Positions 18,733-29,501 of a stretch of 64,000 nt of DNA are shown one piece after another. Each line of letters starts with the position of its first letter. Position 1 is the first letter of the stretch. The position numbers and the translations under genes are program-made. Below the pieces are notes generated by a model. The model worked only from the letters and a program-made list of their open reading frames with translations. It had not been told where the DNA came from and ran no database searches. The stretch is from Saccharomycopsis fibuligera x Saccharomycopsis cf. fibuligera. Lineage: Eukaryota; Ascomycota; Saccharomycetes; Ascoideales; Saccharomycopsidaceae. The stretch covers positions 1,488,001 to 1,552,000 of the forward strand of contig CP012820.1 of the NCBI GenBank assembly GCA_001936135.1, in the 5' to 3' direction.

Positions 18733-20295
18733 TTACTTCTCATCAGCAACTATATCAATCCCCTCTATTTCACTACTACTATCATCTTCATCATCGTCAA
18801 GCTCATTGTCTGTGTCCTCATCATCATCATCATCTTCATCATCGTCATCATCATCACTTTGTATTATTGAGCTTCGTCGGTAGGCATTAACAGCCCCGCT
18901 GATACCACTTATTCGTGCCTCACTATTGATATTTCCGTTTGCTCTCCAGTCTGCTACTTCAGTTCGTCGCTGGTCTCCTAGCACTGGTGAAGTGTATGTC
19001 ACACTGGTTTTATCAACGCGCCGCTGAAGTGGCATATTGAGCTTTTGCTGTAATATTAAACTTTCTTGTTTTAATTTATTATAATGTTCCGCAAGAGAAC
19101 TGTTCCTTCTGTTAAACAGCTCAAGTTCTTTAGTAAGTCTTTGTACTTGCCTTTCTTGGTTCCTTAATAGCTGTTGAAGTTTACTAATTTCTACTTCTTT
19201 GTCTGAAATTATTTTGCTGCTTAGCGCACTGGAATCAATGTGGCTGCTGCTACTACTATTATTCGTTTTATAATTGTTGTTTCCGTTGTTATTGTTTCGT
19301 GAAGTTCCTGGATCAAAATTCCCATTAAATTGAGAGAAAATTTTCGCCGGGTTAGTTCCAAATGATCCATTAAACTTACCTATACCTATGTTTGGGTTAT
19401 TATATTTACTAGAAGCAGATATAATATTATTTAGACCTTTTTCAAACTTGAGCTTATCTATTAAAACCAAATATCTTTCATCATTGGAACTATATGATTT
19501 CAAGTTTAGCTTGTCAATAAACTTGTTTAAATGAACCAAGTTTGACTTGAGTTGCTGGTTTTCAAGCACCAACTCTTCTTTTGTTTTATTATTGAGAATA
19601 CTGTAGTTGGTCTCGTATTGAGAGAGGGTCGTTTTTTCTTCTGTTTTATCACCAGCTAGTGTATCTATCATTGGATCAATTTTTAAAGTTTCGAATAAGC
19701 TTAGTATTGCCAGCTGAATATTATAGATATCATTTCCTTGTTTGCCTCCATTATTGCCATTAAGTGCTGTCATTAAGCTGCTCCCATTGCCATTTATGAT
19801 ACTATACTCACCCATAAAGTTGCTTGTGGTATTGCTACTGTTGTTTCCGCTGGCGTTGCTCTTAATTATGTTCCGCAGATCAATTCTTTGATTTCTTTTA
19901 TTGGCTAGCGAATCTATAATGTTGATATTTCTAGTGGCATTGTAAAAGTTAGAACCAATAACTTGGTCATTACCGTTTATACCGCCGCTTTTCTCGCCTG
20001 CGACATTGGCACTGGTTTTTTGCTTTATGGCGGCTTCCCTAGCCTTCTTCTCTGTTATAGTCTTCAACCTAGAATGATACTTGAGCTGCACAGCTCGCTT
20101 CTGGTGCTGAGCGACAAGAAGCTCAAGAGCCTCTATAATTTTGAGGTCTGTAGTATGGTCTTTCCGTATAGCATTTAAAACCGCTTGGAATTCTTCTGCT
20201 GCTTTCTTTTGCAAGTTGCTAGACTCTAAGAAATTTCCATTGCCGAAAAACCTTTCTGCCTCTTCCACTGTCAGGTAAGCTTTTTGTAATGACAT
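18733..20295 (-). CDS. MIT-domain coiled-coil protein, probably Atg38-like PI3-kinase complex subunit
   Basis: A 520-residue protein. The N-terminal 70 residues (YLTVEEAERFFGNGNFLESS) have the pattern of a MIT/NRBF2 helical hairpin. A middle segment NIQLAILSLFETLKIDPMID (about 190-215) recalls a short conserved segment of Atg38. A coiled coil spans about 355-415 (SKLQQLLRNQERQVQRLTKE), and the C-terminus is a long Asp/Glu run. In yeast, Atg38 links Atg14 and Vps34 in the autophagy-specific PI3-kinase complex. Saccharomyces Atg38 is only 226 residues; the excess here is Asn/Ser-rich linker and acidic tail. The assignment rests on architecture and short matches, so another MIT-coiled-coil protein is possible. 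Confidence 0.55.
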   Translation of the reverse strand: MSLQKAYLTVEEAERFFGNGNFLESSNLQKKAAEEFQAVLNAIRKDHTTDLKIIEALELLVAQHQKRAVQLKYHSRLKTITEKKAREAAIKQKTSANVAGEKSGGINGNDQVIGSNFYNATRNINIIDSLANKRNQRIDLRNIIKSNASGNNSSNTTSNFMGEYSIINGNGSSLMTALNGNNGGKQGNDIYNIQLAILSLFETLKIDPMIDTLAGDKTEEKTTLSQYETNYSILNNKTKEELVLENQQLKSNLVHLNKFIDKLNLKSYSSNDERYLVLIDKLKFEKGLNNIISASSKYNNPNIGIGKFNGSFGTNPAKIFSQFNGNFDPGTSRNNNNGNNNYKTNNSSSSSHIDSSALSSKIISDKEVEISKLQQLLRNQERQVQRLTKELELFNRRNSSLAEHYNKLKQESLILQQKLNMPLQRRVDKTSVTYTSPVLGDQRRTEVADWRANGNINSEARISGISGAVNAYRRSSIIQSDDDDDDEDDDDDEDTDNELDDDEDDSSSEIEGIDIVADEK

Positions 20296-20572
20296 CTTGC
20301 ACCTGCACCACAGGACTTCCTCGAGTGGAATGAGTATCGTATCTCTTCTATCCTTTGAGAGTCCTCGTTCTTTGGAGCTAGGATGCGCTGCGATGACTTT
20401 ATCCGCGATGGCCGGTTAAGTAGCCCCGCCATCTCCTTGTTTGTTTTTGTTTACATTTCAAGTCACCGGAAGAACAGAAAACAGGACAAAAGTATTCATA
20501 GATCGCCATTATGAAGATCAAGAGACTCAGTATCGCAGACACGCCAAAGTGCATATAATCAACGCCATCATC

Positions 20573-23500
20573 ATGTCTACCGCAATATCACACAAGGAGG
20601 CTATCAAGCAGGCCAAAAACTTGACCGTGCCCGAGCAAATCTTAAAGTCTATCTCCCAGGTCTTTCAAGATGCCCAATCAACATATGCTGGTCATCGCAA
20701 ACACTTGACGGTTTTGAAAACAATCCAGAAAAGAGCCTTTGATCTTGGTTTCGAGGATGTCTTTAACATGGCTTTTTGCAGACTCATAAACAAAGTGCTA
20801 CCTATTAAAAAAGCCGAGATTGTTGCTGACAGAATAGTGAAACTTGTTGCCAACTTTGTAGCTAGTATTCAAAGTGACAATAGCGAAGCTGCAGATAATA
20901 ATGATAATACCGAGAATACAAAAAACGAGGAAGATGACACGCTAGGTTCAAGATTTGTCAACCATTTTGTTCATCACTTGTTGCGAGGCATAGAATCCAA
21001 AGACAAGAATGTGCGCTATAGAGTTTTGCATTTTCTTTCACTTATTATGAGCGGTCTTGGAGAAATTGATGAAGAATTATACTCAACACTTGTTTGGGAA
21101 GTACATAAACGTTTATTTGACAAGGAACCTAATGTGAGACTAAAAGCAGTATTGTGCCTATCACGATTTCAAGAGGAAGATGCTGATCTTGATGATCCTA
21201 ATAGTGCCGTTGCGAAGTTGCTTTTTGTTATTCAAAATGATTCTTCTGCCGAAGTTAGAAGAGCAGCATTATTAAATTTGGACAAAACGGAGGTGACGTT
21301 GCCTTACCTTATGGAAAGAGCTAAAGATGTTAACTCAATCAATAGAAAGCTCGTTTATTCAAGGATCATCAAAGAAATTGGGGATTTTAGATTATTGGAT
21401 AGAGACATTAGGGAAAAGATTTTGACTTGGGGTCTCAAAGATAGAGAGCCACTTGTTCAACAAGCCACCATTAAAATGTTTTGTCAACAATGGTTTGAAA
21501 ACGTTAACAATGATATTATGGAACTTCTTGAAAGACTTCATTTGAGTCATAGTAAAATTGCTGATGTGGCGATAAAATTCTTCTTGGAAAATAGGCAAGA
21601 CTTGATTGCAAAAATCAAGTTTGATGAGGAGTTTTGGACTAAGTTAAACGTGGAGGCTTCCTTTTTAGCCCGGATGTTTTATGCTCATTGTCTTGCCAAC
21701 AACATGAATGATACGATTGATAACAACTTTCCGGAAACTACGGAATTTGCAAGCTTGTTGACTAAATATCTAAGAGTTAGAAAAAGTACTCTTTTAACGC
21801 CAGAAAATGACGATAGTGTTGATGAAATTAACTTTGTTATCGAGCAATTGCTTCTCATTGCTAAGGATTATGATTTTGGCGATGAAATAGGTAGAAGAGA
21901 AATGTTACAAGCTTTGAGAATGTCTTTTTATGACGACCTTACAGATTCTCAAATCAAAATTGCGTTAGAAGTTCTTAAAAAGATATCTATCAATGAAAAG
22001 GATTTTTGCCAAATGGTGAGTGAAATCATTATAGATATAAGAGATGAAGATGAAGAGTTTAATATGGATATGGATATGGATTTGGAAACAGAGTCAGAAG
22101 AAGAATTAGAATCTTATAAGGCTAAGATAAACAGAGCAACCCAATGTTTATCTATCTGTCAGCATATGTTAGAATTAACACATGAGCCACTAAGGGATAA
22201 TATTCCAGTCACGTCTTTACTCGATAGTGTTATAAATCCATCAATTAGATCTAAAATTATGCCAATTAGAGAAGGTGGTGTTAAGTGTCTTGGATTGTGC
22301 TGCTTATTAGATGAAACTTTAGCTACTGAACAACTTGCTTTCTTTGGTATATGTTGTGCTAAAGGAAACGAGGATTTGCAAATTACTTGTTTAAAAATCA
22401 TATTTGACATTTTATCAACTCATGGACCCAAAGTTTTGAATGTGGAAGGCTGTGTGGATACTCTCTCTATGCATAAATTATTATTTAGATCTTTAAGAAA
22501 ATTTGATCGACCAAGAGTACAAGCTATCACTGCTGAAGGCCTCTGCAAGCTTTATCTCAATGACATCTTCAACGATGAAGAGCTTTTTGAAACACTTATA
22601 CTAGGTTACTTTAGTGCATCTAATAGCCAAAATGAGGATTTGTTACAAGCTTTGTCTTTTTGTCTCCCAGCATATGCATTCTCTCACCCAAAGCATCAAG
22701 AGAAAATTGCAAAAGTTGCATCTGACGCGTTTTCGAGATTATATAATTTACACGAAGAGCTCTTAGAAGCTGAAGAAAATACAGAAACAATGCCGAGTCC
22801 TGCTACAATTCTCCAACAATTGATATATTGGACTGATCCTCAGAATCTTGTCAACGTGGATGATGATATCAAAGATACCTTAAAACACCACTACACTTTT
22901 GCATATGATGTGTTGGAATTGCTCATCTCTGACAATGCTTCGAAAGCTTTTAGAAAAGTAGTTGCAACAAACCTTATCAAATTCAACATATCTGAACAAC
23001 ATTCATATGAGGACCTCAATAATTTATATGATAAAGCATTTGAAGCAAATGATGTTTCTGCAGAATCCTCTGATACACCGACTAGAAATGCTTTGAAAAG
23101 ATTTCTTGCATATCTAGAAGAAGTTTGCAATATTGCTGAAGAACGTGAAAAAAATATGCCTAAAGAGAAGGAGAACGACGAAGAGTTTGTTTCAGCATTA
23201 ATTGGTAATAATTCTGATGATACTGCTGGTAAAGAAGAGCAGCTTGAAGCTAACTTTGGTGAAGCTGATGAAAATGATTTGGCTATACCGGATACGTCTT
23301 TGCGGAAAATTGCTTCTAATCTGTCGGGTGTGGTAAGCAACATAAATTCGGATGATGAGGAAGACCAAGATGAAGAAGAACCAAGAGGCCAAGAAGGCAA
23401 AGGTGTGCTTGAACTGGATCAAGATGGTGATGCAGATATGAAGAGTGAGTCTCACCATAATGAGAACGAAATTGGCGTTGCTCAGGTGCCTAAGAACGAA

Positions 23501-24013
23501 GATCTAGAAGTAGATTTTGAGAAAAATAAAGATAGCATTGAGGACAGTAGCAATTCTAGCGTTCAGGAGCTTGATGATACCGCAAATTTTGAGAGCGCCA
23601 ATGAGTCTGCATACACCAGTGAAAGTATTGATAAAGTTAGCCCGAAGCAGAAGAAAAAAAATGCAAAATCTAAGAAGCATGATTCCAAATTTAATCTATC
23701 AGCACAGTCAGAGTCTGAAAATGAAAGCCGTGACAGTGATTTTGAGCCAATAGAATACATTGATAGCGGAGATGAAGAAGATCGTGTGTTCAAAAAGCCA
23801 ACATTATTACCAAGAAGACAAAGAGTTACTGCAAAGTCCGAGTATGTTAAACAAAATAGCCATAAATTAGACTCAGAGGACAATAATGATGATGACGATG
23901 ATGATAATGAATTTGCTGAACAAAGTCTTGACCATATCACTGAACAAGATTCCGATAACTCGAGCGAATCAGAATTTACTCTTGACAGTGAAGGTGATGT
24001 ATCTATGGAATAG
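20573..24013 (+). CDS. YCG1: Condensin complex HEAT-repeat subunit Ycg1 (CAP-G)
   Basis: The open frame begins at 20441 with TTG, but the first ATG in frame at 20573 (MSTAISHKEA) gives 1146 residues and a typical Cap-G start. The N-terminal domain (SISQVFQDAQSTYAGHRKHL, about 24-43) is followed by HEAT repeats, including NVRYRVLHFLSLIMSGLGEI and EVRRAALLNLDKTEVTLPYL segments characteristic of CND3/CAP-G. Residues beyond about 880 are acidic and disordered with repeated Asp/Glu runs. Ycg1 forms the DNA-gripping module of condensin with the kleisin Brn1 and acts in mitotic chromosome condensation. The gene is divergent from the Atg38-like gene, with 277 bases between starts. Confidence 0.93.
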   Translation: MSTAISHKEAIKQAKNLTVPEQILKSISQVFQDAQSTYAGHRKHLTVLKTIQKRAFDLGFEDVFNMAFCRLINKVLPIKKAEIVADRIVKLVANFVASIQSDNSEAADNNDNTENTKNEEDDTLGSRFVNHFVHHLLRGIESKDKNVRYRVLHFLSLIMSGLGEIDEELYSTLVWEVHKRLFDKEPNVRLKAVLCLSRFQEEDADLDDPNSAVAKLLFVIQNDSSAEVRRAALLNLDKTEVTLPYLMERAKDVNSINRKLVYSRIIKEIGDFRLLDRDIREKILTWGLKDREPLVQQATIKMFCQQWFENVNNDIMELLERLHLSHSKIADVAIKFFLENRQDLIAKIKFDEEFWTKLNVEASFLARMFYAHCLANNMNDTIDNNFPETTEFASLLTKYLRVRKSTLLTPENDDSVDEINFVIEQLLLIAKDYDFGDEIGRREMLQALRMSFYDDLTDSQIKIALEVLKKISINEKDFCQMVSEIIIDIRDEDEEFNMDMDMDLETESEEELESYKAKINRATQCLSICQHMLELTHEPLRDNIPVTSLLDSVINPSIRSKIMPIREGGVKCLGLCCLLDETLATEQLAFFGICCAKGNEDLQITCLKIIFDILSTHGPKVLNVEGCVDTLSMHKLLFRSLRKFDRPRVQAITAEGLCKLYLNDIFNDEELFETLILGYFSASNSQNEDLLQALSFCLPAYAFSHPKHQEKIAKVASDAFSRLYNLHEELLEAEENTETMPSPATILQQLIYWTDPQNLVNVDDDIKDTLKHHYTFAYDVLELLISDNASKAFRKVVATNLIKFNISEQHSYEDLNNLYDKAFEANDVSAESSDTPTRNALKRFLAYLEEVCNIAEEREKNMPKEKENDEEFVSALIGNNSDDTAGKEEQLEANFGEADENDLAIPDTSLRKIASNLSGVVSNINSDDEEDQDEEEPRGQEGKGVLELDQDGDADMKSESHHNENEIGVAQVPKNEDLEVDFEKNKDSIEDSSNSSVQELDDTANFESANESAYTSESIDKVSPKQKKKNAKSKKHDSKFNLSAQSESENESRDSDFEPIEYIDSGDEEDRVFKKPTLLPRRQRVTAKSEYVKQNSHKLDSEDNNDDDDDDNEFAEQSLDHITEQDSDNSSESEFTLDSEGDVSME

Positions 24014-24310
24014 GTTTTCAAAGCAGGCTTATTAGCTTCATTTTCTAAACAATTATAACTTTTGTGTTTATTATCCTTATTTATAATATGAATTGTGCTT
24101 TTACAAGCATGTTAATGTATATTAGTTTAGCTTTTTGGATACTAAAATGTAGTGCAGAATGTATTGTGTACAAGAAAATAAATAAAGGCTCTATGCATTT
24201 GTAACAAAAAAAATTAGAAGAGCATGTGGTCATCATTATATTCATCGCAAAAAGGGAATAAAAATAATACAGTAGCAAAACGTAAATTCAGTTATAACGA
24301 TAAAACATTT

Positions 24311-27300
24311 TTATTCAATAAATTTTTTAATAAACTTATCACCTTCTAGCTCCCAAAAGCGCCGGAAAAGCAAGTTCTTGTCATGTTTTAACCCTTCATA
24401 TTCTTTCATTTTTTCCGGATCTCTGAACCTCTGAACAAAATTTGGGTTTTTTAATGGTGAATTTTTGTCCACAAATACACTCAGAAGTGTTTTACCATGA
24501 CGGCCAGTAAGTGCTTCATAAGAATCAGCACTCTTTTTCATGCGGTTTTTATTATTCTTAGTATTTCCCGAACTGAAACTAGAACTAGAACCGGAACCGG
24601 AACTAGGGCTCTCTGGAAATACAGGTAAGTCAAACCCTAATTTAATCAATTGGCGAGAATACTTTCTAGAAAACTCAACCAATATATCTATGCCTTCGGA
24701 ACCAAGTTTAAGCAACAGTTCAATGCACCAAACAAAAATTGGTCCGTTCAATTGCTTTTTCGCGGCATCAGCAATATGCAGTAGTGCAAGAATTTTAAGC
24801 CGGTTGGGTATATACAAACGAAGGTTCCTGACCTTCTCTTCTGGCTCATTGAAAGGTATTGACATAAAATTTTTGTCAAACTCATCTTCAGGTACTAGTC
24901 TATCGGCATAGCTTTTAGATACTAATGATGCTTCTAGGTTATTTTCCCGCTTTTCTGTGCAAAAAAATTCAGGAACATTTTTCAAATCAATTTCATCATC
25001 ATTCTCAAAAATCGAGTTGAGATATATTTGTTTAGCTAGGTGTAAATTGTGGTTCATGGTAATGTATTTGAGGTAAATCATGGATAAGTAGCAAAGTTGG
25101 GTTTTGTCCTTGAAATTGATATAACTATTTTCATAGCATTGGTATAATCTAATGACGAAATCCTCTGCCACATTCGAATTAATGTTGCGCTGTTCTACCA
25201 TGTGATTTAAAAAACTAATATATGAGCTCATAGATAATTTCTTATCGTTTTGTGAAATCATATCATATGCTTTAGATGTAAGTCCTTTTTTAAGCATAAA
25301 ATTAATAATTAGGTTGAACTCCGCCGGCTGCAAACCAGTCTTAGACTGAAAAATATCATTAAGAATTTTTTCCGTGGATTTTTCGTCACCTATACTCAAA
25401 TAAAAAGATAAAAGACTTGTCATTATGGGTCTAGAAAGAGGGTTTGTTATATTTTCAATAGCGATTTTGCCCAACTTTATGTCTCTTCTTTTTGCGGCAA
25501 ACTTAAGTAAGGTAGCGTTCAACTTTTCATTTTTGAAAAGTTCGACAGGAAGCCCCATAAGCATTTCTTTTGCGGCTGATTTAAATCTGTGGTTTTTTCT
25601 GAAGGTATTGATAAGAAGGGCAATGGTATCTATATCATATGAGGTTAAATCCAATTTGTATTCTCTAATGGTGGCCCATATTGAGTAGGCAGAAGCTATG
25701 TTGTTAGTTTCAATATTATACCTTATTAAATCATTTGCATACCGCAAGAATTTTTGAAAATCAAGCACTTTGTATTTGTTAAGCAATTTTACTGTATCTT
25801 GTGTGGCTTTTGGGTCTTGGATATCTGAGATTTTGTTATGTTTATTATTTTCAATTTCGTGAAACTTCATATCAAGTTCCTGTTGAAGCTGTTGTTTGTT
25901 TTTTTCATCGAAGTTATCCAAAATAAAATTGAAAATTTTATTTGCCATCGCTGGCGGAGTTGTGGGACTCGAATTGTCAATAATATTGGCGAAGTGTGCA
26001 TCAAGAGCCTTTTCAAACAAAGTAACAGACTGTTTATATGAAAGTTTATATTTGAACACAAACACTAATTTTACTACCGCGTCAATGTACAATTCATCGT
26101 ATAGTGGATGAGGAATCAAAAGCATGTTTATCAAATCCCTGAGCGTTTGAGGAGATATGATGCTGTAAGATGTAGCAGGGTCTGAACTTTGATCCGCATA
26201 CTTTAAGCAACTTCTAGCTGCCATTAATAGCTTTCCTTCTCCAATCAAGATATGTAAATAAAAATTTATTGCAAATTTTTGAGCAATTTCAGAGTTTGAA
26301 TGTTCAAGTCTATCCACAATGTTCAAAAAGCTTGCTATGGTTACCACTTTCTGTCTCTCATGAGAGTTAGAAGCCCCATCCTCGAAATGTTGATCTAAAG
26401 ATTCAATAATTTGTTTGCCAAAAAAACTGTTTCTTTCAAAATCTTTATTGCCGTTAATTTCCTTTGAGTGTTCTCGCAAATGCTGAGCAAGCAGTTTTAA
26501 ATCAATGTTTTCAAACGAAATCAAGTTTACAATAATAGTCTTGATTGTCTGTAAATCTAAGCTATCAATTGCATCCAGCAATTTCAGTAACAAAAGCACT
26601 TTGAGCTGACTTGAGTGGCGAAACTTCAATGCTAGTACGGCAATTAGTAGATAGTAGCAATCGGTTGACTTATTCGCTCTATTCAAATAGCCTGAATAGT
26701 CTTCAAAAAAGCCTGTGTCGTCCTGGTATTCACGAAAGAAAAGATCAAAAAACTCGCGAGTAGGAAACTGAGCGGCAACGGTATATTTTAAAGTTGCGAG
26801 TGTCTTTCGAGCCAATTTGTTGTTCAAATAGAGTCCATTACTGTCTTTGAAAAGAGACTTTGGTGCAGCGTTTAGTTGAACTTGAGTGTATCCGAATCTC
26901 GATTCATGGTTGATCAAAAAATACGACCTTATAGTTTCTAGCCACTGTGTGAGCTGATTAAAAAAAGCATCCCTGTTTTGCTGCTTGCCAAACTTTTCCA
27001 GTGGATATAAATTCTTTGACACTGAATCAAAGTCACTATTCTTTGTGGAACGGTTGTGTTGTAGATTGTCTGTATCATGCTGTGTAGAAGGTGTGGTCTG
27101 TTTTAGATTTGATGGTAAAGTGAATCGGCGACTGTCAGGAAGACGCAACTGCCGCACTTTAGCTACAGCTGCACAATGGACCCTCGGTCGTACTATATGT
27201 TTTGAAGATATTATTCTAAGCATTTTTGCGGCATCGCATGTTAGCTTTTTGTCACCATTGAACGCTAGTAGTTGCTGACCTCTGTCTAGTCTGCCTGTGT

Positions 27301-27313
27301 TTGCGGTTGACAT
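24311..27313 (-). CDS. Large mitochondrial helical-repeat (PPR-like) protein
   Basis: A 1000-residue ORF from the ATG at 27313. Met31 (position 27223) begins MLRIISSKHIVRPRV, a far better mitochondrial presequence than the upstream residues, so the functional start may be 27223 (970 residues). The body is almost entirely alpha-helical, with repeated SAYSIWATIREYKLDLTSYD-like and EFNLIINFMLKKGLTSKAYD-like segments typical of pentatricopeptide repeats (about 545-690). It ends in a basic tail after a short Ser/Gly stretch (about 905-925). Yeast proteins of this kind (Atp22, Aep1-3, Pet309) control translation or stability of a single mitochondrial mRNA. I cannot assign one. AATTTT elements lie at 27335-27340 and 27355-27360. 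Confidence 0.65.
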   Translation of the reverse strand: MSTANTGRLDRGQQLLAFNGDKKLTCDAAKMLRIISSKHIVRPRVHCAAVAKVRQLRLPDSRRFTLPSNLKQTTPSTQHDTDNLQHNRSTKNSDFDSVSKNLYPLEKFGKQQNRDAFFNQLTQWLETIRSYFLINHESRFGYTQVQLNAAPKSLFKDSNGLYLNNKLARKTLATLKYTVAAQFPTREFFDLFFREYQDDTGFFEDYSGYLNRANKSTDCYYLLIAVLALKFRHSSQLKVLLLLKLLDAIDSLDLQTIKTIIVNLISFENIDLKLLAQHLREHSKEINGNKDFERNSFFGKQIIESLDQHFEDGASNSHERQKVVTIASFLNIVDRLEHSNSEIAQKFAINFYLHILIGEGKLLMAARSCLKYADQSSDPATSYSIISPQTLRDLINMLLIPHPLYDELYIDAVVKLVFVFKYKLSYKQSVTLFEKALDAHFANIIDNSSPTTPPAMANKIFNFILDNFDEKNKQQLQQELDMKFHEIENNKHNKISDIQDPKATQDTVKLLNKYKVLDFQKFLRYANDLIRYNIETNNIASAYSIWATIREYKLDLTSYDIDTIALLINTFRKNHRFKSAAKEMLMGLPVELFKNEKLNATLLKFAAKRRDIKLGKIAIENITNPLSRPIMTSLLSFYLSIGDEKSTEKILNDIFQSKTGLQPAEFNLIINFMLKKGLTSKAYDMISQNDKKLSMSSYISFLNHMVEQRNINSNVAEDFVIRLYQCYENSYINFKDKTQLCYLSMIYLKYITMNHNLHLAKQIYLNSIFENDDEIDLKNVPEFFCTEKRENNLEASLVSKSYADRLVPEDEFDKNFMSIPFNEPEEKVRNLRLYIPNRLKILALLHIADAAKKQLNGPIFVWCIELLLKLGSEGIDILVEFSRKYSRQLIKLGFDLPVFPESPSSGSGSSSSFSSGNTKNNKNRMKKSADSYEALTGRHGKTLLSVFVDKNSPLKNPNFVQRFRDPEKMKEYEGLKHDKNLLFRRFWELEGDKFIKKFIE

Positions 27314-27330
27314 TCATCTCGAACTTTTTT

Positions 27331-27362
27331 TCTTAATTTTTGATTTTTCGGCCGAATTTTTC
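27331..27362 (-). promoter_or_regulatory. Tandem AATTTT growth-type elements before the mitochondrial PPR-like gene
   Basis: On the minus strand this stretch reads GAAAAATTCGGCC followed by GAAAAATCAAAAATTAAGAA. It is a near match to the paired A-tract motif found at 45538 and 49667, including the trailing TTAAGAA shared with the latter. It lies only 20-50 bases upstream of the ATG at 27313 but 110-140 bases upstream of the ATG at 27223. Confidence 0.45.
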
Positions 27363-27518
27363 CGCCGATGGCCATCGAGAAGGGTAAACGTGATGCATGC
27401 GTATTATGGTCAACATAAACGTTTACAGTTCCAAATCTACGTGAGCAACTTCAATATGTAAATAGTAATACTAAAAACCAGGATCTATATAACTTCGAGC
27501 TGCCTGAACACAAAACAC

Positions 27519-29501
27519 TCACCGGTCTTTCTTAAATTCCTCGCGCAACTTTCTATTTTCTTCCAAGACGTCCTTTACAAGTCCTTTCAATTCATATAGC
27601 TCCTTATACAAACCGTACTGATCCCATTTAATCCCAGTGTCGTTGGCTGCTTCTAGAGGTGGAGCAACAGCACCTACTTTCTCCTTCCATAAGTTTCTGT
27701 TTGTTTGAAATTCCGGATCCTCATTCTCAGCAAGACGTTGCGAACGTAACCCTCTAACTACCCTCTTTGAGACGTTTCGACCTTCTAGTAAATCATCACT
27801 ATCATAGCCATCTTCCAAATCCCATTCTTGATCTGTTTCATTAGAATCGTCGCAAAAGCCATTAATTCTGTTATATTGAACCCTTTTAGCATCCTTAGAC
27901 TCTTTTATTGCCACATAAAGAAGCAACGGTGCGTATATTATCAACATACATTTATCATTGAGGTCCTGGTACGTTTTGTACTTCATCCACCAACTAAAAG
28001 GAAGCACCAATCCAAAAACTTCAATCAAATTCAACGGTGGAACAAAAACGTTTTCATCAGGCGCACGGACATATCGTAGAGTTTTTTGCGCCACAAGAGC
28101 CAAGTACTCGTCGTTCGCATTTTCAATAATATTTTCATATGCGGTGTTGTAAAGAGCAACTAAAATATTTAGCAAAATAACCGTCACTGAAAATGAGTAG
28201 AAGTAATATAAGAGCTCCCCATATGGTGATGTGAAGTTGCTAATTGAGTCAATGTCTCCTTCTCCAATGACGGTAGTAAACATGACCCTAAGCAAAAGTT
28301 TGGTAATATCACGTTTACCATCTGCACTATCTAAACCAAGAAATGCCTGCAAGAACCCAATAATCACCACAATTAGCAAAAAAAAGAAAATAACAGATTC
28401 CTTGAATAAGACCTTGAGGACTACTAACAAAGCGCCAACAAATCTTTCAGAATCAAGGAACAAAAGCAAGCGAGACCACATCAATGGGGCAGCACAAGAA
28501 AGAATTCTAAATGATACCTCATTTAAATGAAACCTATTGGAGCTACCAAAATCTTTGGATAGCGCAGCAACTCTAACACTAAACCCTGCAATAATGATAG
28601 CATACATCGTATCATTAAACACGTTCCAAAACCCAATATAGTTATAACCAATGTGGTACAACTTAATGAACTCATCAATGACAAAAGATAAAGTGAATAG
28701 ATAAAATACAGTTTCCCAAAAATCTAAGTATGAGTCGTACTGTAAAGAATTAACAATAACAGAGTATATGATCAAGTAAATCACAGAAATGAAAATCTGA
28801 ACTATGTTTTGATATTTTGGTGTTTTTATTCTATCTGCATCATAATGATTCCAGAATCCTGGTTTACTAATACCTGTATAGAGCTCATATTTTGTTGGGT
28901 CTTTGTCCGATTGTACAATCCATCCTCTCCATATCCACTTGACGCATTTCTGATATCCACTGGAACCGATAACTATAGTGGAGTGTAGGTCTACTGAGAG
29001 CTCTAATGCGCTAGCTGGGTCCGAATCCTTATCATTCAAGTTGATGGTGTATCGGCGACAAAGCATCTCAATGAACAAATAATGTTCATCCTCTTCTTCC
29101 TCAATAATTATTTTAGCTATCTGTTGAGCAGCAATGTTTCTTGAAGTGTAAAGCTCACTATCATGGAGCTCAGAAAGCGCCATGCGCTGATACCAATGAG
29201 ATACTTTCAAAAGACAAAAGATCAAAACTGCGCGATATTTTCTAGAACTGGTGTTGACTTTACCATTTCCCTTACCACCAGCTGCCTCGCGCGCTAGCTG
29301 GACCACCTTGGAGGTCAATATCTCGGAAAATGGACTGGTTATCAAGTCCTCTTCAAACTGGATAGGCACCACTTGATCGATCAAATACTTGAGGTTCAAT
29401 GCAATGCGCAACACCTGCCTAGGCGTCGGTGAAGAATTGATACCAATATCACTGTCTTCATCAATTGGCAAAAGCCGCTCCTGGTCTTCTGGTATAGGCA
29501 T
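27519..29501 (-). CDS. YVC1: Vacuolar TRP-type cation channel Yvc1
   Basis: A 660-residue protein matching the yeast vacuolar TRP channel (675 residues in Saccharomyces), which releases vacuolar Ca2+ on hyperosmotic shock. The cytosolic N-terminal domain (1-230) contains the LCRRYTINLNDKDSDPASAL segment. Six transmembrane helices lie between about 235 and 465, with a pore region before the last helix (LLLRVMFTTVIGEGDIDSIS, about 395-415). The C-terminal cytosolic tail is acidic (DQEWDLEDGYDSDDLL, about 560-575), where yeast Yvc1 has its Ca2+-sensing acidic cluster, and ends in a coiled coil. The ATG at 29501 gives MPIPEDQERLLP. Confidence 0.93.
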   Translation of the reverse strand: MPIPEDQERLLPIDEDSDIGINSSPTPRQVLRIALNLKYLIDQVVPIQFEEDLITSPFSEILTSKVVQLAREAAGGKGNGKVNTSSRKYRAVLIFCLLKVSHWYQRMALSELHDSELYTSRNIAAQQIAKIIIEEEEDEHYLFIEMLCRRYTINLNDKDSDPASALELSVDLHSTIVIGSSGYQKCVKWIWRGWIVQSDKDPTKYELYTGISKPGFWNHYDADRIKTPKYQNIVQIFISVIYLIIYSVIVNSLQYDSYLDFWETVFYLFTLSFVIDEFIKLYHIGYNYIGFWNVFNDTMYAIIIAGFSVRVAALSKDFGSSNRFHLNEVSFRILSCAAPLMWSRLLLFLDSERFVGALLVVLKVLFKESVIFFFLLIVVIIGFLQAFLGLDSADGKRDITKLLLRVMFTTVIGEGDIDSISNFTSPYGELLYYFYSFSVTVILLNILVALYNTAYENIIENANDEYLALVAQKTLRYVRAPDENVFVPPLNLIEVFGLVLPFSWWMKYKTYQDLNDKCMLIIYAPLLLYVAIKESKDAKRVQYNRINGFCDDSNETDQEWDLEDGYDSDDLLEGRNVSKRVVRGLRSQRLAENEDPEFQTNRNLWKEKVGAVAPPLEAANDTGIKWDQYGLYKELYELKGLVKDVLEENRKLREEFKKDR

